Below, piece after piece: positions 11,271 to 23,143 of a stretch of DNA of 64,000 bases. The DNA lies in NCBI GenBank assembly GCA_028673005.1, contig CM054115.1, forward strand, positions 188,577,548 through 188,641,547, in the 5' to 3' direction. Both the position numbers and the translations under genes were made by a program. The notes beneath the pieces are model-generated. The model was not told where the DNA came from, did not search any database, and was given only the letters and a program-made list of their open reading frames with translations. This stretch comes from Tanypteryx hageni (Eukaryota; Arthropoda; Insecta; Odonata; Petaluridae). Numbering within the stretch: the stretch's first letter is position 1; the number at the start of each line of letters is the position of its first letter.

Positions 11271-12319
11271 TAACGTTGAATATCTATATTATTCTTTAGA
11301 AAGTACTAACGATGTATCTTTTAATACTGAGAAGTAACAACAGATAACAATTTTTCTTCTAAAGAGAAATCTTATGTATATCAATTTCTAATCCATTAAA
11401 AATGTGTAATAATGTTTATAAACTTAAGTGGTGGCTAAATGGTAATAAAGGCATATGAGCGATACTCTTGATTGAAATCTGAAGGTCACCAAAAAACCTT
11501 TTCTGGATACGCTCATGAAATTCGTATACCTATGCTTGAAATTAAAGTATATTTTACAAAATAAACTTGAATCGCATATACGAACTTAATTTCTTGTACG
11601 TGATGTTTTTCAATTCCATTAAATTGCAATCGAACTTATTTTTTATATAGGTTTTTATTAACACTCCCTGATATAGTATTTTCTTTCGTCTTTTCAATTT
11701 TGAAAAAAAAACATGGCGAATTTTGGAGGTTTATAAGAAAAAAATGTGTAGGTTTCAGTGAATTCAACTCTTAAAATTGAATTCAGTTGGTATTACCGCT
11801 CCCACGGATATCAAGAAAATTTAAGATCTGGAAATATCTGCTAAAAAATTATCGACGATATAATGGTTAAATCGAATCGGAAAAGTGTTACCTTCTCTTC
11901 ATCTAGTTCTCCCTCCGTCCCATACACTCTCTCCCTCACTCAGAATCCTTTATTCCATCTCCATTGTTCCAGTAAAACCGGTATAACCGCCGAACTCTCT
12001 CAATCACCGAGAATTTTAAATGGACTTTTTTTTACCATTCCGCGCTCCATTTTGTCGCTTTACCCCTCGCATACAATATCCATCCTCCTCTCCCCCTTCC
12101 ATCCCTGTCCATCTTCTCACTGTATCTCCTTCTCTCTCCCTCCTCCAAATCCCTCTCCATATTCCTCCTATAAATAGGTATCTTATTCATTCATTGCCAT
12201 TTTATCTTATATATTTTATCCTTTATTTATTTATTATGATTATATTTTTAACCTGCTCTATTAACGTATAATTTTTGATTTTTAACTTTCTAATGTGTAG
12301 GTGTTATTGTATAGTTCAT
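11271..12319. other. Unassigned, with a CT-rich tract at 11880-12175
   Basis: The first 600 bp show nothing recognisable. The CT-rich part is the left flank of a retrotransposon 3' end; open frames in it are a by-product of low complexity. Confidence 0.45.
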
Positions 12320-12895
12320 CTTGTTTTTTTATGTATATAGGGTTTTCGCAGGTTTTTACACCCCCCTTCACTTCCTGAGTGTTTTCCTGCATGAGTTTTT
12401 ACTAGGTTGGCCAAAAACATCCTTCCTAGGTTTTTCCCACAAATACCTTGTCTTTCTTAGGGATTTTCCTGACTATCTACCTACCTATCTGTCTGTATTA
12501 GTATTTTATCATCTTAATCGTTTCTGATATTATTTAATGTATTCTGACATTATGTAACATATCATTGACGAAGGGTTAAATTAACGTTTTCCAAACTATG
12601 ATCCGCGAAGGTTTTGTTGGTGGTCCGCGCAGGTTTCCAAAATTGGTTTATTTTTAGGCTGCACCTCATATTCATCTGGAATTATTTTTGGGAAAAATTA
12701 AGAAAGTTGCACACTCTCACAGGTATTGAATATTTTAATTAATGGCGTTTTTACTTAAACATTTTCCCACTCCTTCATATCACTGTAAGTAATGAGGTGA
12801 TCCGCGAGGTTCAAATGATTGGGAAACACGGTTACATATAAGAGTGGAACTTATGGTCTAAATTTTTCCCGAATTAAGATATTTATCTATCTATC
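12320..12895 (+). mobile_element. Non-LTR retrotransposon 3' end (tail copy A), interrupted by a MITE
   Basis: GGGTTTTCGCAGG, TTTTTACACCCCCC, GTGTTTTCCTGC, CTAGGTTTTTCCC and GACGAAGGGTTAAAT appear in the same order as in the copies at 15990 and 20060. The end reads AATTAAGATATTTATC followed by TATC repeats, a microsatellite-type tail. The copy is split by the insertion at 12582-12829. It is non-coding 3' UTR only. Confidence 0.85.
12582..12829. mobile_element. hAT-type MITE, 248 bp
   Basis: GGTTAAAT (12574-12581) and GGTTACAT (12830-12837) form an 8-bp target duplication with one change. The ends resemble the CAGTGTTTCCCAAACT type (GTTTTCCAAACTATGATCCG left; inverse GTGTTTCCCAATC right). Removing it restores the retrotransposon tail, so it is the younger insertion. 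Confidence 0.82.
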
Positions 12896-13172
12896 TCCTT
12901 CTCTCTCTTCCTCCTCCAATCTCTCCACCCTCTTCTATCCAAGCTTCCTCTCACTCTAATCACCTTCATTTGTATTTCATTTCATTTTCTCCTCAATTTT
13001 CCCCACTCCCTAACTCCAACTCTTCTCTCTTCCTCTCTCTCTCTTTCCCTCTCGCTCCATTTCTCCTTTCACGGACGCACGTCCTTTTTTCCGAAAATTC
13101 TCGCCCGTTCCGTCTCCTTTTCGCTCCCCTACACGAGGTCTTCAGATACAGGCTAATTTCCTCTTTCTCTCT

Positions 13173-13213
<41 letters not shown>

Positions 13214-13230
13214 TCTCTTTCCTGCCATGT
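12896..13230 (+). repeat. Polypyrimidine tract after tail copy A
   Basis: A long CT-biased stretch of mixed CTCTCC, CTTTCT and CTTCCTCC words, nearly pure (TC)n at 13160-13220. It continues the strand bias of the CT tract upstream of the retrotransposon tail. Confidence 0.8.
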
Positions 13231-15720
13231 CTGCTCCTGCAGTGGGGCTTTGAAAATATGAAAAGAGATAAAAGCGTATTGGAGAGCAGCAGAATGGAAA
13301 ATTTTTATACTTTTTGTATATTTTTTTCCCGCGCGTCATAAGAAGGATTTTCCGTGAAATGAAAGAGATTATCTCTCTTTAAAGAGTTTCTTTCAACTTT
13401 GTTTGCATATCTCTTTCTAAATATAGGTGGATTTTTGACAAATATTATCGGCTAATAAAATACTTTCTTAAACATACTTAATGGCGTTCCCTGGAGCTAC
13501 CCTTTTTACGGATATTGATTTGGGATATTTTTTACTCTCGAGCAAGAATTTTCCAATTCATTTTTTATGAAACGCCAAAGCATGTTCAGGAATTCGACAG
13601 ATTCCGTTTTTGAAAATTTCGGAATATTTATATCAATATATCCGCTTGAAATGGATATTAATTTGTAGCGCCTAATTCACTGTTTATTTTTGTTCCTTCC
13701 GATTTTATTGTAACCTTCGTTAAAGATAAAATATCTATGTAACTAAATTATGTTAACCAAATTTTTTCAAATCGACCAACTGTTGTCGGTAAATTTGTAA
13801 TAACGTACCGATCAAAATATTAAAAACAGTTTTTCCTTCAACTCTATTGAATAATTATGTCAGTATGCCATAATAAAATTCTATCCAAATCCGTCAATTA
13901 TTTTTATATCTGTCAATTTAAAGACATTTCATGCTTTATTCGGATCAAAATTTTATTCAACGATTCGCATTATTCCAATCGTAGGTGCTTCTATCAAACT
14001 CGCTTATCTTTTTGCACCTTGCAACATCATCGAATTTCTTTGTCGATATATTTACGGTAATTCAATCGTTTCAAAATTCTTACTATAATAAGGAAAGAAT
14101 GTAAGGATGAATAATGACTCTAATAATGCAATGAATGTTGTAATTATTAATAAAGCTAACTTTAAATATAGTTTGAGAATTTTAATTATTCAATGGGATT
14201 CCTATTGTCTGGTTGATTATATTCGTATCCGTCTATCAAATAATTGTCCAATTTATGCAAATTTTCAAAGTTTCATGTACTGAAAACTTTTTATTTGAGA
14301 TCCACCCTGGATATTGAACATTACATTTTCGTTGGAAAAATCCAAAAAATAGATTTAACTTTTTCTCCAGTGTTTAATTTTTGCGCAAGTAAGAGAAACG
14401 CATTATTTTCAAGAAAATTAAATACAGAATCAAGATGACTATCTCAACATATAATGAGACTTACAGCGTTCGTTCTTCTGAATCTCATCAAACTACGTCC
14501 AACGAGCTTCCAGATATAAACTGCAGTAGTCAGAATTCATTTTCATCCATGGAACCTCCGATTCTGTAATAAGATATATTTAAAGGTATTTCTTATTTCC
14601 AGGCGCAAGATGTTTCTGTTTCATATGAACCATAACCGCGTCCCACCCTTTTTTATCGATTTCCGTTTCCTTAGTAACGAACGAATCTTCCTCTTTGTTA
14701 CCATGACCCCGTTTCGTGGCCTTTGTGCCTGCCACAAACGTCCTCACGCTAGGATGGATTAAAAAAAACACCAAACGAGACTGCGATCAAAGGCCTTGTG
14801 TATCGTACGAAATGCAACGCATTGCTTTTTAAGAAATAACATGAACATTGGAGAAACCGCAAGCAAGTGCGCGATATTAATTAAAGGAAAATGAATGTTG
14901 GCATGTGGCGCTCGTGGCGTGGCATTCGCTTCGTGTTCCTCCTTATACTTTGATCAGCAAATGACATATGACCCATGCAGATGAAGAACCCTTACCTTAT
15001 AATCTGAATGATTTTCAAAATATTTATCTACATATCGCGTTACCATTAAATGCGTAGCAAAAATCATTCTTAGTATTAACATTTTAAAATGGAAGTCCGT
15101 GATTCTGCTCTACAGTGTTTGATGCATAGTCAAATTATTTAATTGATTGAACATAATACTCATATGCTAATAAACTATTTAAGTAGGATTTTTAGTAATT
15201 GTATCAAAAAGTCGCAAAAACTTTAATAATTTCATTAATTTGATCTATCAAGCTTAAAATTCATTTTTCATGGATCGCATGAATTGCTTGTTTAATAATA
15301 ACTTTTCATCCACTGAAAAGTATTTATCATTTGAAAAGCATCATTCATGGAAAAGTTAACGCACGAAATAAAGTTACAGGAGGAAACAACAAAAAGCAAT
15401 GAATGATTCGTTCAAAACCACATCTTCCCCTCGCATTCATCCATCTACCACATTAATTACATTCTGACAAAGGTTGCGAATCACTTGGCGGCGAATAAAT
15501 TCCCGATTTCTTCACGAATCGGCGATTCGAAAAATGCGACTCATTTTCCATCGCTCTCTCGTCGGTTTCTTCCTCTACTCCATCGCTTCGTTTCACGCAG
15601 CAAGCGCTCGCCACAGAAAGAGCGTGAATCATTCATTATGGATGTTCCCCTCTTCTCGGAGATGGTTTCCCGGGGAGTTGAGGCTTCTAAGGAAGTCTCT
15701 ATCAAATGTTAACGATCACT
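13231..15720. other. Unassigned region
   Basis: No transposon protein, RNA gene or host gene is recognised. The part from 15470 to 15720 is richer in GC and CpG than its surroundings but has no supported gene. Confidence 0.35.
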
Positions 15721-15989
15721 TCTCACCTCGCCTTCCATCCTCTCTCTCTCTCTCTACTCCCTTGCTCCCCAATCTCCCTTCCCGACTTAAGGGGGCGCCT
15801 TAGGGAGCACGAAGTGGTGGCGCAATAGTCGCGCTAGGAGCAGAATCGGGAAGGAGAGAGGCAAGACAATTTACACCGTCCACGAAATTCCCACTTTGTT
15901 ACGCCATACCTTAGGAAACCCCGTCTCCCTTAATCCTATCTTCTCTCCCTGCTTCCTCCCTCTCCCTTCCTTCTCCTTCTTTACCATTG
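15721..15989 (+). repeat. CT-rich tract before tail copy B
   Basis: CT-biased low-complexity sequence, strongest at 15735-15785 and 15920-15985, leading into the next retrotransposon 3' end. Confidence 0.6.
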
Positions 15990-16259
15990 TAATATATACA
16001 CTATGTAGGGTTTTCGCAGGTTTTTCACACCTCCCTTCTCTGTGTTTTTTTTTCCTGCGTGGGTTTTACTAGGAAGAACAAATATGTTTTTACCTAGGTT
16101 TTCCCAACAACCTTAAATCTGTCTTCACTTATATCTTTTTGTTTTTTATATATTCTTCATTGTAATACTTAATTTTTAATATTCATGATATTGACGAAGG
16201 GTTAAATGTAAGAATGGACCTTATGGTCCAAATTTCGCCCGAATAAAGACGATTATCTA

Positions 16260-16262
<3 letters not shown>
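15990..16262 (+). mobile_element. Non-LTR retrotransposon 3' end (tail copy B)
   Basis: It has the same ordered blocks as copy A: GGGTTTTCGCAGG, CACACCTCCC, TGGGTTTTACTAGG, CCTAGGTTTTCCCAAC, GACGAAGGGTTAAATG and TTATGGTCCAAATTTCGCCC, ending AATAAAGACGATTATC and a TATC tail. This is the least damaged 3' UTR copy. Confidence 0.88.

Positions 16263-16334
<72 letters not shown>
16263..16334. repeat. (TA)n microsatellite, about 72 bp
   Basis: An uninterrupted TA run directly following the TATC tail of copy B. Confidence 0.98.
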
Positions 16335-16337
<3 letters not shown>

Positions 16338-16600
16338 CCTCACCAGCCTCCAACACCCTCCGTAGCACCCATTCTTCCGCTCGACGCCATTTACCTCGCC
16401 ATCTCAACCAGCACCCATTCCTCGTTCGCCTCTCTTCCCGTACAACCAACCTCCTGCCTCTCGCATATTCTCCTTCCCCCCTCCCTCCCCCTTTCTTTTA
16501 TCTTCTCCTTCCACCCTCCCTCCCTCCCCCATTCCCCATTCTCCTCCACTCCCCTCCCTTTCACCTCTATTTCTCTTCTCCTTCCCACCTCACCAATTTC
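16335..16600 (+). repeat. Polypyrimidine tract after tail copy B
   Basis: C-rich pyrimidine sequence with CCCTCCCTCC words, on the same strand as the tract upstream of copy B. Confidence 0.85.
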
Positions 16601-17499
16601 AGCTTCATACGTTACAGACTAAAGGCTTTCGGTTTCACGTCCCTCTTCTCACAACTTTCCCATTCCCAAACAAAAAACGTAAGCGTGACTCTCCGATAGC
16701 AATGATTTCTACATCCTTAAAACGTTCTTCCAATCTCCGCGCTTTCCTGATATAATCTCATATTTTTCACCCGTCTCGTTTCTCAGGAATATCAACGCGC
16801 GACGGTTCGCTAAGAAATGGAAAGGGCTAAATTGATTTACACTCGGATTAAATGCTGACTCTCACTCTTGGCGATGTCTTCGGGCATGAATTCGTTTTGA
16901 GATCATCCTTACCATTTTAAGTAAAATGACGATTCTGCTACGACATTTCAGCGCCATTTTCCTCGTTTGTTTTCCTCCTGCAGGCGCTCCACTGCACTGC
17001 ACTTTTCTTTAATTTCTTTCTATTTCGCTTGAAGCGGTCGCAAATTCCATGAATATACATTCAATTATTCTTGCATCTGGCGAATATAGCAGCGGTATCG
17101 TGTTTCGACTGCGAGCCATTCTTTCCTCTCTTCTTCTGTCTCATAGATTCCATTCTCTTCTACGCTCACCACTCCTAATCCCATCACTTTTATTTACTTT
17201 CTCTTTTCTTTCATAGCCCAATTCTCTCTTTCTATCCAAGGCAATCCTTAACGTTCTCTACTCTTCTCCAGAATTCACCTTCTCCACGAAGCTTAGACTA
17301 TTTACTTCCAACTTCCCTCTTCTTGTTTTTCTTTCAATGCTTTGGAACAATCAAGACCTTTCTCTAACAAGAGGATCAGTTCATTTGCTCTCACTCGAGC
17401 TATTCGATTTTTACTCCAAACTCCCGCATCTTTTCCTTTCTACTCTTTTCCTTTCATTTCGATCCATTCCTTCCCAGCCTCACTTCCTTACCAACCTGC
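16601..17499. other. Unassigned, CT-leaning region
   Basis: No coding homology is recognised. Pyrimidine content rises toward the tract at 17500. Confidence 0.35.
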
Positions 17500-17692
17500 T
17501 CTCCGCCCTCTCTCTCTCTCCCTCTCTCTCTCCCCCTCCCTCCCTCCTTCTCTCCCTCCCTCTCTACCTCCCTCTCTCCCTCCCTCTCTACCTCCCTCTC
17601 TACCTCCCTCCCTCTCTCCCTCCCTATCTACCTCCCTCTCTCCCTCCCTCTCTCCCTCCCTCTCTACCTCCCTCTCTCCCTCCCTCCCTTAA
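17500..17692 (+). repeat. (CCCTCTCT/CCTA)n polypyrimidine minisatellite
   Basis: Tandem CCCTCCCTCTCTACCTCC-type units make up nearly the whole stretch. It ends abruptly at the 5'-truncated end of the LINE copy at about 17693. Confidence 0.95.
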
Positions 17693-19860
17693 TGACAACA
17701 TTAAAAGAATGATGGCGCATCGCGATTCGGTCTTTTGTTTGTTCGAAAAAACTAAAGACGATAATATTTTCCACAAATATAAACGCGTCAGAAACTAAAC
17801 GAAACATCTAATCAAAAATGCAAAAATTAGATTCATTCATTCAATAGCTAGCCCTTATATTATTTGGAAAAATATTAGGTCATTTGATATTGGCAAACAA
17901 AATGATTTTAAACTGCCTCCATACATATCCTTAGACGCATTGAATTCTAAATTTTTTCACCCACGAATGTCATTGATGATAAAATAAAAAGGGAAACTAT
18001 TTATTCGTTGACTGTCGCAACGCAAAAATCAAATAAGGATTTTAACCCGCTAAAGTTCATCCCTGTCACTCAATTACAAGTGCTCCATGCATTTAGAAAA
18101 ATCAAATCTAAAGCTCAAGGCTCCGATGGCATTCCCACTCTCTTCATCAAGAAATTGATACATATTATTCTACCAATAATAACTAATATATTTAATTGCT
18201 CCCTATCTCACGAAAAATTTCCATTGCAGCAGAGACGCGCTTTCATAAGAAATCGAAATCAACTGAAATCAACGATTCTCGCCCAATAACCTTTTTACCT
18301 ATCTTATCAAAAGTCTTAGAAAAATTAGCGCATGAACAAATCACGCTCTTTCTCAACGAAAATCAATTGTTATAGACCATTTAAGCAATTCGTGCTGGTG
18401 AGGCCTGTCTACCCGTGGGGTGAGGGGAAGAAAATACCAGCAAATAATAGGTCGTAAATTTCCCTCTCTGCTCAAAATTTCTTGACGAGCGCTGTTGACA
18501 CGATTGCTCATACTTTCCAATTGTATTTCGGTGATGGCGGAAAGCGTGAACGTGCTTCAACCGGATCTATTGGAGCATAGAAATTCACACGTCAGCAGCT
18601 ACCGATGAACTGAGCGAAATTGGAAACTTGGCAACATAGCGTCGTAGCCAAAGCGAAATAACCCGAACGCGAGCGGAATACTTCGAGTCCCAGCCGCACG
18701 AGCAGTAAAAACAGATTATAGATCTCTTTCAATCTGGCTTTCGTAAATCTCACAGCACCACCACTACTCTAGTAAAAATCAGCGATGACATTCGCCGCGC
18801 TATGGATAAAAGAAAGTTACAATCCTAGTACCACTGGATTTCAGTAAAGCTTTCGACTAGATAGACAAAGATGTTCTGCTTTTGAAACTGCTAACAATGA
18901 ACTTCTCGCGTTCGGCCATAAATTGGATATCTTCTTATTTAAGCGATCGTTCCCAACAAGTTATTTCCATTGATTTTTCACCCGATTGTCTTATAAACGA
19001 AAGAGGTGTCCCACAGGGCTCAATTTCGGGTCCCCTACTATTTTATTTATACATAAATGACTGCTCTGTGTCACTTAAATACTGCAATCATCACCTTTAT
19101 GCAGATGACTTGCAAATAAACACAAGTTCTACCGCAAACGATCTCGCAAAATCCCTTAAAAATATCAATAAGGACTTAGAAACTCTAGTCTGGAGTAATG
19201 AAAACTTTCTTAGTATCAATCCAGAAAAATCACAGGCAAACTTAAATGGTTACCCTAAGATATTAGCCGCTATTTATCAATCCCAAAGAATACAGATCAA
19301 CATAGCAAATTCAACTATACCTTATTGTAAAGTGGTAAAGAATCTTGGATTGCTTATAGATGAAACCCTCTCTTGGACCCCACATGTTATAAATGTGTGT
19401 AAAACAGTAAAATCATCTCTTTACTCACTTTAGAAGTTAAGTAGCAGTACTCCGGTTTCTCAAAAAAAGCATCTGGTAACTTCACTAATTATTCTGCATT
19501 TTGACTATGTTGATATAGCGTACCAAGATTTATCTCAAGAGCTTTCGTTGAAAATTCAGAGAACACATAACGCGTGCATCAGATATATATTTAATCTGAA
19601 GAAATCAGACCACATCTCTGAGTCACTCGTCAAACTAAACTGGCTAAAATTGGAGTCTCGTAGACACCTACATTTGCTTTCCTTGCTATACCAATTACTT
19701 AATTCCAACAATCCGCATTATCTTGCCGCAGAATTTAGAAGTACAGACACTGTACATAATCGTAATACCAGAGGGTGCCATAAACTCCTTATTCCTCATC
19801 ACAGAACAGTAATTTTCAATAAGTCTTTCATTGTAACTGCTTGCAGACTACGGAACGACC
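17693..19860 (+). pseudogene. Non-LTR reverse transcriptase, broken
   Basis: Homology runs in pieces: the linker NDNIKRMMAHRDSVF (from 17691), the pre-RT segment 18008-18289 with KAQGSDGIP, then LPILSKVLEKLAHEQITLF to about 18370. After an insertion it resumes with LFQSGFRKSHSTTT and the core 18882-19433, which has GVPQGSISGP and the catalytic HLYADDLQI. The C-terminal part continues to about 19860 (HNACIRYIFNLKK, TRGCHKLLIPHHRT). Frameshifts near 18290, 18830-18860 and 19433 and the insertion inactivate it. The catalytic YADD box is intact. Confidence 0.9.
18376..18715. mobile_element. 340-bp insertion in the LINE reverse transcriptase
   Basis: TTATAG occurs at 18370-18375 and 18716-18721, and RT homology continues across when the segment is skipped. 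The insert is more GC-rich than its host. Its ends show only a weak inverse match (TTCGTGCTGG against the inverse of CCGCACGAGC). I do not recognise the family. Confidence 0.7.
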
Positions 19861-20317
19861 TTATAAATGTTTGTATTTTACTGGTATATTTGTTTTTTTT
19901 CTTTCCATGTTCAGACACACCAATGTTAATACCGATCCATTTTGTCATTTTTATGTTTATTTTATCAATGATCTATTCGTGTTGTGCCAATTTATTTTTC
20001 TTTATCTTTTTATGATTTTTATTTATTTATAACTTGTTCTAAATCTCATTTATGTCATGTCTTTAGTGAATCTAAATCGGGAGGTTTTTCACACCCCCCA
20101 TCTTGTGCGGGTGTTTTCCTGCAGTGGGTTTCTTTTCCATAGATTCCATTATTCAGCAGTCCATATATTCCCCCACAAAATCACATCTTTTCTTTTCAAA
20201 TACTTCCATTTTTATTGTTACCTGTATTTACATAATGTTATATGCATTATTGTATGTTTCATGACGACGGGTTAGTCTCAATCTCGCCCCAAATAAAGAC
20301 CAAATCAATCAATCAGT

Positions 20318-20420
20318 CCCACCTTCTCCTCCCTCTCCCCATTCCTCTCCCCCTCCCTCTCCCCCTACCTCTCCTATATCCATCTCCCCCTCCATCTCCC
20401 CCTCCCCCACTTGTCCAACA
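20318..20420 (+). repeat. Polypyrimidine tract after the long LINE copy
   Basis: CCCTCTCCCC-type words on the same strand as the tract before the element. Confidence 0.85.
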
Positions 20421-21045
20421 TTCTCCTCATATGGTTTCCTTCAACTGACGCCTATTTCTCGAGATTCGAGCAACTTATCTTCTGCATCATTATTGCAATT
20501 GCGTTTTCCTCCTTTCCCCTCATATTTAGTATAAGATCACTTAGAGAAGAAAACACTTACATAAATGATACAAATGTCATAAAATTTTACCAGTTTTCGC
20601 AAAATCTAATTAAACCTAACCAGTTTCTAATTGTGATGTGCTTCAACAGGTGACACGTTTTATTGTATCAAGATGCATATATAAGTAAGTAAGTGAGATA
20701 CCCTACCTAAAGTAAGAGGTATAAGCAATGGCATCATAGATAACATACATTCAGCAAAATTCAGTCTTATATCTGTAACATTTTAGTTGCAATTCAAATT
20801 AAATTGTAATAGATTGCATCAATGGACAGAGAGAACAAAATCATAAGCGCATTTATAAAATAAAACGCGGGAAAAAAGGGAAGTGGAGATTAAAAAGGGT
20901 GAAAGTACAGATGTAGCCCAATCTCAATCTCATTGTCCTTATTTCGAAACTATATAATTCTGAACTCCATGTCAAATAAATTTCACGTCTAACCAAGTAA
21001 TTCTCAACAGTAACTTTTAGCCAACTTTTCAGAATGGAAATAGAC
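20421..21045. other. Unassigned AT-rich region
   Basis: Nothing is recognised apart from a short TAAGTAAGT run near 20680. Confidence 0.35.
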
Positions 21046-21237
21046 TTATAGTTTCTTCGTTGTCTGTCTTTCTGTCCGTTTGTCTATCTCCAATATTAAC
21101 TTTTGAACCAATGGACCGATTTTCATGACACTAGGTGGACATCTCTTGCTACTGGGACCGAGCTCCCAAGGATAGTATTTGTTGCGAAAATTGAAAGTCC
21201 TGTGTTCGATTCCAGTAATTATTCTTCCCATTTGATT
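21046..21237 (-). mobile_element. Non-autonomous retroelement fragment, minus strand
   Basis: Read on the minus strand it has a tRNA-like B box (GGAATCGAACACAGG), then TGAAAATCGGTCCATTGG and a GACAGACAAACGG-type end. The plus-strand piece at 47055-47175 has the same order: a TTCGAACCC box, GAAAATCGATCCATTGG, then an acacaGAGACAGG end. Confidence 0.6.
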
Positions 21238-22279
21238 AACATGGGATATCTGAAATCCATCGTGCAGGGAAAAATTCCCCTTCGCACATTAAAAGATCTT
21301 AGAATTGTAATATCGGAACGAGATTTATATTATTCTCTGAGGATAGGAATGGAGTTTGTAATTTTTATAGTTAAATGTTGCTTATTGATCCTATTTCTTC
21401 GAATTCGACATAAATACCGGCGTTTTTGCTGTTTTTATCTCTCATTACGATCCAACAACTATTTTTGGACTCGGATTTGGTATAGTCTAGTACATGGGTG
21501 TCCAAACTGCGGCCACCGGGCCGCATGCGACCACTTTCACGATTTCGTGCGGCCCGCTGATTATTTTTATTTTTAATGTACTTGCGGCCATTTTTGAGAG
21601 AAGAAATTCCAACATATTTTCAATTGTCGTATTTGTATTTGTTGTTTAAATAAATATACATATTGTTTTAGGAATATGGTCATTTAAAGTTTCTTAATTC
21701 TCGATTTCCTTTGGTAAGGGTGAATGTGTTTTCAGAAAGAAACGCAGTTCTTTCCTCGCTTGTTATTTATTGTTCCCAGGATGATGAGTCATGCACCTAT
21801 CGTCCTGCCAGCGTTACTTGATATTGCCTCGAACACTTAAAACCTGACTGAAAAAGAATTTTCTCACACGTATTTAGGGCGTTGTCGCGGAGTGTCTCAA
21901 GATGCAAAAGGTAATACGTCAACACACTTAATAAGGGGATTTTAGTCTTCCTATTATGCCATCTTTCACTCACTCCTACTCCCTCCCCCTTTTTGTATTC
22001 ACTATCTCCCAGCAGTCACCTGACTTCTCAGTCATCCAACCATTGCTCACTCCTTCTCCCCTACTTTTTTCTTCTTTACTCGTCCAAAATTTCTTTGATT
22101 GCTTCTGTCGCCCTACGATGTTATGATATGTCGTTCGTGGAAATTAAAAATTGTTTTAAAACCAATTACGTCACAGGGTTGGAAAAGCCTTAGTGTTAAA
22201 TTATTCTACAGGGACGTCGGTTGCTCCACCATACTCACTGATTCCTACATAAGGTAAACTTTCCTATTTTTTTCTTGAT

Positions 22280-22591
22280 CAGGCGTGGCCAAACTTGATA
22301 CTCTTGGAACCACATACGAAATTCTTCGTAAACGAGAGCCAAAATACGTCCGAGAGCCGCAGAGAATAGGTTAAAGAGATATAAGCCACAGACAACACTT
22401 TAAATATATATATCTTAGTGCTAACGTGCCAATTTTACTATCATATTAACTTATATCAGTCTTACCGCCGCTAATTTCTTTGCCTTTACATCAATTCGAG
22501 CCGGAGATTGTTTTTGATCATGAATTATGAATTTGATTGCGAGCCGCAGTTAAGTTGTCCAAGAGCCGAGATTTGATAATGGCATGCGTGG
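22280..22591. mobile_element. Nested hAT-type MITE
   Basis: CAGGCGTGGCCAAACTTG at 22280 is a hAT-type terminus, and AGAGCCGCAG words occur inside. The right end near 22591 is only a partial inverse match and no target duplication was seen. It lies inside the larger hAT. Confidence 0.5.
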
Positions 22592-22639
22592 AATAAACTA
22601 AGCCTACATTATCTCTTATTTTATCAAACCCATTTATTG

Positions 22640-22925
22640 TGGACTATAATTCTGCACCAGATCATCTGCAACTTGAGCTTATTGAACTGCAATCTGATAT
22701 TGAAGCCCATAGTGCTTTTAAAGAAAAGCAAGAAAATTTTCTTAATATTTATATTAGGTACACGAGAAAAATATCCAGGTCTCAGAAACCATACCTTAAA
22801 AATGACATCGCTTTTTGAAAGTACTAACCTTTGCGAACAACTTTTCACCCAAATGAAATTCACAAAAATCGATACCGATGGAATTTGACTGATGAAAACA
22901 TGACCCATCAGCTCAAATTAAAATA
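22640..22925 (+). pseudogene. hAT transposase C-terminal remnant
   Basis: In two frames the sequence reads LELIELQSD, then ISRSQKPYLKNDIAF / HTLKMTSLFEST, then LCEQLFTQMK and LTDENMTHQLKL. That is the hATC dimerisation region of ZBED5/GTF2IRD2-type transposases. The N-terminal and catalytic parts have been deleted. Confidence 0.82.
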
Positions 22926-23143
22926 TAAATAATGATAATTATCATCCACAAAATGAAAAGATTTACAAATTAATCATCTTTTGAATTAAATAAATTAACA
23001 GAAAACTTAATAATTGTTTTAACAAAGAAATCTCTCAAACCCCCTCCCTCCCCCATCTCCCCTTACCGTGCGGCCACTCAAGATTTTTTCTGGGCACTAT
23101 AAGGCTACATGAGCTTCTATATATGGACACCCATGGTCTAGCA

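Larger units (their letters stand above)
17693..20317 (+). mobile_element. 5'-truncated non-LTR retrotransposon with 3' UTR
   Basis: The copy starts inside the region upstream of RT, at the edge of the CT minisatellite, and ends with AAATAAAGACCAAATC and an AATC tail. Its 3' UTR (about 20060-20317) carries the same blocks as tail copies A and B. This links those tails to an RT-encoding element. The clade could be CR1/L2/I-like; I cannot settle it by eye. Confidence 0.85.
21493..23135 (+). mobile_element. hAT element with 8-bp target duplication, internally decayed
   Basis: The ends are CATGGGTGTCC (21493) and GGACACCCATG (to 23135), flanked by GTCTAGTA (21485-21492) and GTCTAGCA (23136-23143). 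GCGGCCACCGGGCCGCATGC just inside the left end and GTGCGGCCACTC near the right are typical of the CAGGGGTGTCCAAACTGCGGCC hAT group. It is 1643 bp long and keeps only the end of a transposase gene. Confidence 0.9.

Noticed and set aside
13142..13339. Protein of Arg/Glu/Lys repeats on the minus strand
   Set aside because: It is the translation of a CT microsatellite; no domain and no flanking gene.
17337..17692. Ser/Pro/Leu-rich frames across the CT minisatellite
   Set aside because: Low-complexity translation; only the part after 17693 has LINE homology.
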